This document shows positions 5,326 to 8,726 of a stretch of DNA of 8,726 nt, in pieces. Location: the NCBI GenBank assembly GCA_964618175.1, contig CAZTZX010000084.1, forward strand, positions 1 to 8,726, given 5' to 3'. The position numbers were made by a program, and so were the translations under genes. Numbering within the stretch: position 1 is the stretch's first letter; each line of letters opens with the position of its first letter. Source of the stretch: DTU018 sp964618175 (lineage in GTDB: Bacteria > Bacillota > Syntrophomonadia > Syntrophomonadales > Syntrophomonadaceae). The notes beneath the pieces are model-generated. The model was not told the origin of the DNA and made no database searches. It saw only the letters and a list, made by a program, of their open reading frames with translations.

Positions 5326-6867
5326 ATGAATACGCTGGGAACCTTTATCGTAATTCTATTATCTCTGGCTGTTGGAGCGGTGGCAGGCTATTATGGCAGA
5401 AGATTGATAGCAGAAAGCCGTATCAGAGGAGCAGAAGAAGAAGCCACCAGAATATTGGGAGAAGCAAGTAAAGAAGCCGAGGCCAAAAAGAAAGAGACAT
5501 TACTAGAAGGCAAAGAGGAGATTCATCGCAATCGGCAGGAAGCCGAAAAGGATATTCGCGATCGTCGGCGGGAGCTGGATCGTATGGAAAGAAGAATCCT
5601 GCAAAAAGAAGAACAGCTGGATAAAAAGACGGATAGTATCGAGAAAAAGGATCAGGCTCTGCGGGAGCATGAAAAGAACCTCGAAAAAACACAGCAGGAT
5701 CTACAGCTGATTCTAACTCAGCAGTTGAAAGAACTGGAACGTCTATCCGGGTTGACTTCTGAAGAGGCCAAGGCCTTGCTGCTCTCCAATGTAGAACAGC
5801 AGATTCGCCAGGAAACGGCGGTTTTGATCAAAACTCTGGAGCACGAAGCGCGGGAAGATGCTGATAAAAAAGCCAAAAACATTGTATCTCTGGCTATTCA
5901 GAAATGTGCTGCAGATGTTGTTTCAGAAGCTACCGTTTCGGTGGTGGCGTTGCCCAATGATGAAATGAAGGGTAGAATAATTGGACGCGAAGGAAGAAAT
6001 ATTAGAACATTTGAGAGTCTTACTGGAGTTGATTTAATTATTGATGATACTCCGGAAGCTGTAATCCTATCGTCATTTGATCCGATTCGACGGGAAGTCG
6101 CTCGAGTTGCATTGCAAAATCTTATTTCCGATGGACGTATTCACCCGGCTCGTATCGAGGAAATGGTGGAAAAGGCGCAGAACGAAATCGATCAAGAAAT
6201 TCGTGATGTCGGAGAAGAAGCGGCCTTTGAGGTAGGAGTGCACAATCTGCATCCCGAATTGCTTAAGTTATTGGGAAGGCTAAAATATAGAACCAGTTAT
6301 GGACAAAATGTTTTGAAACACTCCATCGAAGTGTCGCATCTGGCAGGAATTATGGCTGCTGAATTAGGTGTTGATATAGCTTTAGCCAAACGATCGGGGC
6401 TGCTTCATGATATTGGCAAAGCAGTGGATCACGAGGTAAGTGGACCTCATATCGAGATAGGTGTTGATCTGGCTAAGAAATACCGTGAGAGCAAAGATGT
6501 TATTCATGCTATAGCGGCTCATCATGGTGATGTAGATCCCGAATCAATAGAGGCAGTTTTAGTACAAGCGGGTGATGCCATATCGGCATCACGTCCGGGC
6601 GCGCGGCGGGAGACGCTGGAGGCCTATATCAAACGTCTTGAGAAACTGGAGAATTTGGCTGATTCATTCGCGGGGGTTGAACGATCTTTTGCTATACAAG
6701 CTGGTCGTGAAGTCCGCATAATTGTAAAGCCGGATGATATAGATGATTTGGCTGCCATTACCCTTTCCCAAGATATTGCCCGCCGGGTCGAAAATGACCT
6801 CGACTATCCAGGACAGATCAAAGTAGTAGTGATTCGTGAGACTCGTTCAGTAGAGTTTGCCAAATAG
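5326..6867 (+). CDS. rny: Ribonuclease Y
   Basis: A membrane-anchored endoribonuclease that starts decay and processing of many mRNAs in Firmicutes. It has 513 residues, the usual length. One N-terminal membrane helix (about 6-24) is followed by a long charged coiled coil (about 30-150), which supports dimerisation and partner contact. A KH RNA-binding domain follows, with GRIIGREGRNIRTFE at 216-230. The HD metal-dependent catalytic domain has H332, the HD pair 361-362 in LLHDIGKAVDHE, HH at 399-400 and D417. All catalytic positions I can check are present. The frame is open back to 5260, but that start would lie inside the recA terminator; the ATG at 5326 has a consensus Shine-Dalgarno. Terminators on both sides (5261 and 6910) suggest an independent unit, though a promoter is not obvious. 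The location beside recA and before ymdB and spoVS is the same as in Bacillus. Confidence 0.97.
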   Translation: MNTLGTFIVILLSLAVGAVAGYYGRRLIAESRIRGAEEEATRILGEASKEAEAKKKETLLEGKEEIHRNRQEAEKDIRDRRRELDRMERRILQKEEQLDKKTDSIEKKDQALREHEKNLEKTQQDLQLILTQQLKELERLSGLTSEEAKALLLSNVEQQIRQETAVLIKTLEHEAREDADKKAKNIVSLAIQKCAADVVSEATVSVVALPNDEMKGRIIGREGRNIRTFESLTGVDLIIDDTPEAVILSSFDPIRREVARVALQNLISDGRIHPARIEEMVEKAQNEIDQEIRDVGEEAAFEVGVHNLHPELLKLLGRLKYRTSYGQNVLKHSIEVSHLAGIMAAELGVDIALAKRSGLLHDIGKAVDHEVSGPHIEIGVDLAKKYRESKDVIHAIAAHHGDVDPESIEAVLVQAGDAISASRPGARRETLEAYIKRLEKLENLADSFAGVERSFAIQAGREVRIIVKPDDIDDLAAITLSQDIARRVENDLDYPGQIKVVVIRETRSVEFAK

Positions 6868-6885
6868 ATCCAAATCAGAAATCAA

Positions 6886-6910
6886 ACAGGGCTAGATATA
6901 GCCCTGTTTT
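6886..6910 (+). terminator. Intrinsic terminator after rny
   Basis: A 9-bp perfect stem (6886-6894 with 6899-6907) closed by the tetraloop GATA is followed by Ts through 6910 and a second T-rich patch at 6914-6917. It lies 18 bases after the rny stop. The U-tract is short (four), so termination may be partial and some read-through into the next genes is possible. Confidence 0.78.
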
Positions 6911-6955
6911 GGTATTTCTGTATTATTTTACATAAGGCTGTTTTGAAGGAGTTTA

Positions 6956-6996
6956 CCCCCCCTTATCGAAAGGTTTATATTATTGCTTATAAGGGG
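6956..6996 (+). promoter_or_regulatory. Inverted repeat that can mask the ribosome binding site of the unknown gene
   Basis: CCCCTTAT (6959-6966), part of a run of seven Cs, is the exact complement of ATAAGGGG (6989-6996), which holds the Shine-Dalgarno AAGGGG of the gene starting at 7007. The stem would be 8 bp with a 22-base loop; AAG (6970-6972) and CTT (6986-6988) could add three more pairs. If it forms in RNA, it would close the ribosome binding site and might act as a translational switch or thermosensor. Pairing is seen in the sequence; function is inferred. Confidence 0.45.
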
Positions 6997-7006
6997 AAGA
7001 TTTTCA

Positions 7007-7495
7007 ATGAATTCTGGAAATGGCCTTGATATGTTTATTTCAATTTCTTTAACATACCCGGAACTGAATGCAGTTCGCTATGATGCGGACCACAACATTA
7101 TAGGCTTGGAAGTGGCGGTGCAGGGTGAAATATCAGCTGAAGAAGAGATATCCTTCCTGCACTGTATTTATCGAAGCCTGGATCTATACCACCATCGCCG
7201 GATTATTAATGCTGAGGTGGCTAAGGTTTATCTGCGAAGATTAAATGAGCTTTCCCTGTTGCATTATGAACGTGATATGGGCACTATGTCTGAAGGGGAA
7301 ATGGAGTTAGTAATCAACTTGATTCGAGATAATTTTCCCAACCGGATCATATTTGATCGAGGAGACAGTATAACTGAAGAGCCTTTCAAACATAGAGTAA
7401 AACAGAATTTACTAAGAAATATCAGTAAGAACGAGGATAAACACCACTTCCTTGCCTTTCGTAAAAAAGGGAGGGTGTTGGTCTTTCAGAAATAA
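7007..7495 (+). CDS. Unrecognised 162-residue protein between rny and ymdB
   Basis: I do not recognise this family. The product is predicted to be soluble, with no signal peptide or membrane helix. Residues 9-40 look like beta strands (FISISLTYPELNAVRYD, then IIGLEVAVQG). Residues 43-60 and 68-105 look helical and rich in E, R, H and L. The tail from 126 on is basic (FKHRVKQNLLRN, FRKKGRVLVF), which would suit nucleic-acid contact, but no named motif is visible. AAGGGG (6991-6996) lies 10 bases before the ATG at 7007; the frame is open to a TTG at 6983 with a weaker site. It follows the rny terminator and is 21 bases ahead of ymdB, so it is probably transcribed with ymdB. Base composition resembles the neighbours, with no sign of recent transfer. 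A role linked to RNA metabolism or sporulation is only a guess from position. Confidence 0.85.
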   Translation: MNSGNGLDMFISISLTYPELNAVRYDADHNIIGLEVAVQGEISAEEEISFLHCIYRSLDLYHHRRIINAEVAKVYLRRLNELSLLHYERDMGTMSEGEMELVINLIRDNFPNRIIFDRGDSITEEPFKHRVKQNLLRNISKNEDKHHFLAFRKKGRVLVFQK

Positions 7496-7516
7496 ACCTT
7501 CTTGGGGGTATATGAA

Positions 7517-8299
7517 TTGAATGTGCTGGTTATGGGAGATATAGTAGGTCGACCAGGACGGCAGGCGATACGGAATTTACTGCCTGACATTGTGCGCGAG
7601 AACAATATAGAGTTCACCATAGCCAATGCTGAAAACGCTTCCGGAGGTCGTGGGCTGAGTCGTGAAGTAATGCATGAATTATTGGGTGCCGGTATTGATG
7701 TACTGACGATGGGTAATCATGTTTGGGACAATAAGGAAATACTTAGCTTTATTGATGATGAAACTCGACTTATTCGTCCCGCTAATTATCCTTCGCCCTG
7801 TCCAGGTCAAGGATATCATGTTTATCAGGGCGGTTTTAACCAAAAGATTGCCGTTATTAACGTTTCTGGAAGAGTATTCATGCCCGCGTTAGACTGCCCA
7901 TTTCGCACTACCGAGCAGATAATCGCCAATCTTCCTGAAGTAGATTATATTATTATTGATATTCATGCCGAAGCAACCTCGGAAAAACTAGCTTTTGGCT
8001 ATTATTTTGATGGTAAAGTAAGCGCGGTGCTAGGCACTCACACTCACATTCAGACAGCCGATGAGCGTATTTTACCGGAAGGAACCGCCTATATTACTGA
8101 TCTAGGTATGACAGGTCCAACTGACTCAGTCTTGGGTATGGATCGTCACCTGGTAATTAATAAATTTTTGTCACAAAGACCAGTGCGCTTTGAAGTTGCC
8201 AAAGGAGCCTACCAGTTGCAGGGTGTAATACTGGAACTCGATGAACACTCCCGAAGAGTTGCTCAAATAAGGAGAATTTCCTATAAGAGTGCAGATTAA
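7517..8299 (+). CDS. ymdB: YmdB-family metallophosphoesterase (cyclic-nucleotide phosphodiesterase)
   Basis: A cytosolic di-metal phosphodiesterase of 260 residues, close to the usual 260-265. The expected metal-site residues are present: D8 in MGDIVG, E39 and N40 in NAENASGG, N67 and H68 in GNHVWD, H150 in DIHAEATSEK, and H175 and H177 in GTHTHIQTAD. GMTG (197-200) is also typical. In Bacillus subtilis the homologue acts on 2',3'- and 3',5'-cyclic nucleotides and is needed for normal biofilm formation and motility decisions. The start is the TTG at 7517: GGGGG (7504-7508) lies 8 bases before it, and the protein then begins MNVLVMGD as the family does. The longer frame from the TTG at 7502 would place the start before that site. 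The gene follows the unknown gene by 21 bases and precedes spoVS, as in Bacillus apart from the extra gene. Confidence 0.94.
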   Translation: MNVLVMGDIVGRPGRQAIRNLLPDIVRENNIEFTIANAENASGGRGLSREVMHELLGAGIDVLTMGNHVWDNKEILSFIDDETRLIRPANYPSPCPGQGYHVYQGGFNQKIAVINVSGRVFMPALDCPFRTTEQIIANLPEVDYIIIDIHAEATSEKLAFGYYFDGKVSAVLGTHTHIQTADERILPEGTAYITDLGMTGPTDSVLGMDRHLVINKFLSQRPVRFEVAKGAYQLQGVILELDEHSRRVAQIRRISYKSAD

Positions 8300-8331
8300 A
8301 AAGGAATATTTCCATTTCATGGCTGTAAAAA

Positions 8332-8360
8332 GAAGGAATTACTCCTTCCACTGCGAATAT
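8332..8360 (+). promoter_or_regulatory. SigH-type promoter of spoVS
   Basis: GAAGGAATT (8332-8340) matches the Bacillus SigH -35 consensus RnAGGAwWW at every position. After an 11-base spacer, TGCGAATAT (8352-8360) matches the -10 consensus RnnGAATww except for the first base. In Bacillus subtilis spoVS is under SigH control, so position and match agree. The -35 also overlaps a 6-bp inverted repeat (8332-8337 with 8343-8348). Sigma assignment is inferred from the consensus. Confidence 0.72.
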
Positions 8361-8365
8361 AAATT

Positions 8366-8381
8366 ATAGGAGAGCACCTAT
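8366..8381 (+). repeat. Small inverted repeat in the spoVS leader
   Basis: ATAGG (8366-8370) and CCTAT (8377-8381) flank a 6-base spacer. It lies at or just after the expected start of the SigH transcript and could form a small 5' hairpin or be a protein site. It is short enough to be chance. Confidence 0.3.
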
Positions 8382-8413
8382 CTTTTGAACACAATTGAGG
8401 GAGGGTTAAACTG

Positions 8414-8674
8414 ATGGAGGTATTAAAGGTTTCAGCCAAATCCAGTCCAAATTCAGTTGCAGGCGCATTGGCTGGGGTATTACGAGAAAAGGGTGCGGCA
8501 GAGATTCAAGCAATTGGAGCAGGTGCCATTAATCAGGCAGTCAAAGCGATTGCCATTGCCCGAGGTTTTGTAGCTCCCAGTGGTATGGATTTGATTTGTA
8601 TCCCGGCATTTACAGACATAATGATTGACGGTGAAGAACGCACCGCCATTAAACTCATTATTGAACCCAGATAG
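8414..8674 (+). CDS. spoVS: Stage V sporulation protein S
   Basis: A complete, small, highly conserved protein of 86 residues, the same length as in Bacillus. It reads MEVLKVSAKSSPNSVAGALA, then GAAEIQAIGAGAINQAVKA and a C-terminal RTAIKLIIEP, the standard SpoVS pattern. The family is related to Alba-type nucleic-acid-binding folds. In Bacillus it is needed for stage V (coat and spore maturation) and influences septation; the molecular action is not clear. GGGAGGG (8399-8405) lies 8 bases before the ATG. It sits 114 bases after ymdB with its own SigH-type promoter, so it can be switched on at the start of sporulation apart from ymdB. A terminator overlaps its last codons. Spo genes of this kind support an endospore-forming or spore-related host, though spoVS also occurs in some non-sporeformers. 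Confidence 0.96.
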   Translation: MEVLKVSAKSSPNSVAGALAGVLREKGAAEIQAIGAGAINQAVKAIAIARGFVAPSGMDLICIPAFTDIMIDGEERTAIKLIIEPR

Positions 8675-8687
8675 TGGGTTTAATTTT
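8661..8687 (+). terminator. Intrinsic terminator overlapping the spoVS stop codon
   Basis: Arms 8661-8669 and 8675-8683 can form a 9-bp stem (six perfect inner pairs, one G-U, two A-U) with a 5-base loop GATAG that contains the spoVS TAG stop. TTTT follows at 8684-8687. The stem includes the last coding codons. It is A/U-rich with a short U-tract, so its strength is moderate. Confidence 0.55.
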
Positions 8688-8726
8688 ACAGCTTATTTTT
8701 GAAATAGATCAAAAAACCTGCTAGGA

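Noticed and set aside
5423..5692. Minus-strand open frame of 89 codons
   Set aside because: Antisense to the coiled-coil part of rny; the purine-rich coding strand leaves the other strand free of stops by chance.
6943..6973. SigH-like promoter before the unknown gene
   Set aside because: GAAGGAGTT fits the -35 at 8 of 9 positions, but the -10 at 11 bases (ATCGAAAGG) misses the T of GAAT and both final w positions, so it is too weak to annotate.
8157..8351. Minus-strand open frame of 64 codons at the ymdB 3' end
   Set aside because: Antisense to ymdB and the spoVS promoter, with no ribosome binding site or family resemblance.
8688..8726. Promoter or start of another gene after spoVS
   Set aside because: The last 39 bases are A/T-rich with no ribosome binding site or start; the final aaaaaacctgctagga could be the left arm of a hairpin, but it is cut by the window edge.

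Overview
The window looks like chromosomal DNA of an endospore-forming Firmicute, most likely a clostridial lineage. Syntrophomonadales is a guess from overall character; no search was run. The case rests on three things: the gene order cinA / recA / rny / ymdB / spoVS, which is a known Firmicutes arrangement; a Gram-positive type LexA (SOS) box before recA; and spoVS preceded by a sequence that fits the sporulation sigma factor SigH.

Layout. Positions 1-1595 read on the minus strand: the first codons of an unidentified gene cut by the window edge, two tandem intrinsic terminators, and a LuxR-type regulator whose DNA-binding domain is fused to a 12-TM MFS-like membrane domain. Positions 1596-2039 contain no intact gene of normal size. 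They hold a frameshifted remnant of an excisionase-type helix-turn-helix gene (minus strand), a possible 12-codon micro-ORF with a good ribosome binding site, a strong plus-strand terminator that follows no recognisable gene, and the cinA promoter region. This left part looks accessory.

From 2040 to the right end everything reads on the plus strand and looks like conserved core: cinA (NMN deamidase / CinA), thpR (RNA 2',3'-cyclic phosphodiesterase), recA with its own near-perfect SigA promoter and LexA box, a 270-base gene-less recA 3' region ending in a strong terminator, rny (ribonuclease Y) with its own terminator, an unrecognised 162-residue protein, ymdB (metallophosphoesterase), and spoVS.

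The genes combine DNA repair and uptake (CinA, RecA), RNA processing and cyclic-phosphate chemistry (ThpR, RNase Y, YmdB) and sporulation (SpoVS). For three genes (rny, the unknown gene, ymdB) and the LuxR gene, the best start codon lies inside the longest open frame, judged by Shine-Dalgarno position and family alignment. No wholly new system is obvious. The best leads are the unknown gene between rny and ymdB, an inverted repeat that could hide its ribosome binding site, the recA 3' region, and the small orphan transcription unit at 1824-1967. There is no CRISPR array, tRNA, rRNA or intact insertion sequence that I can see.
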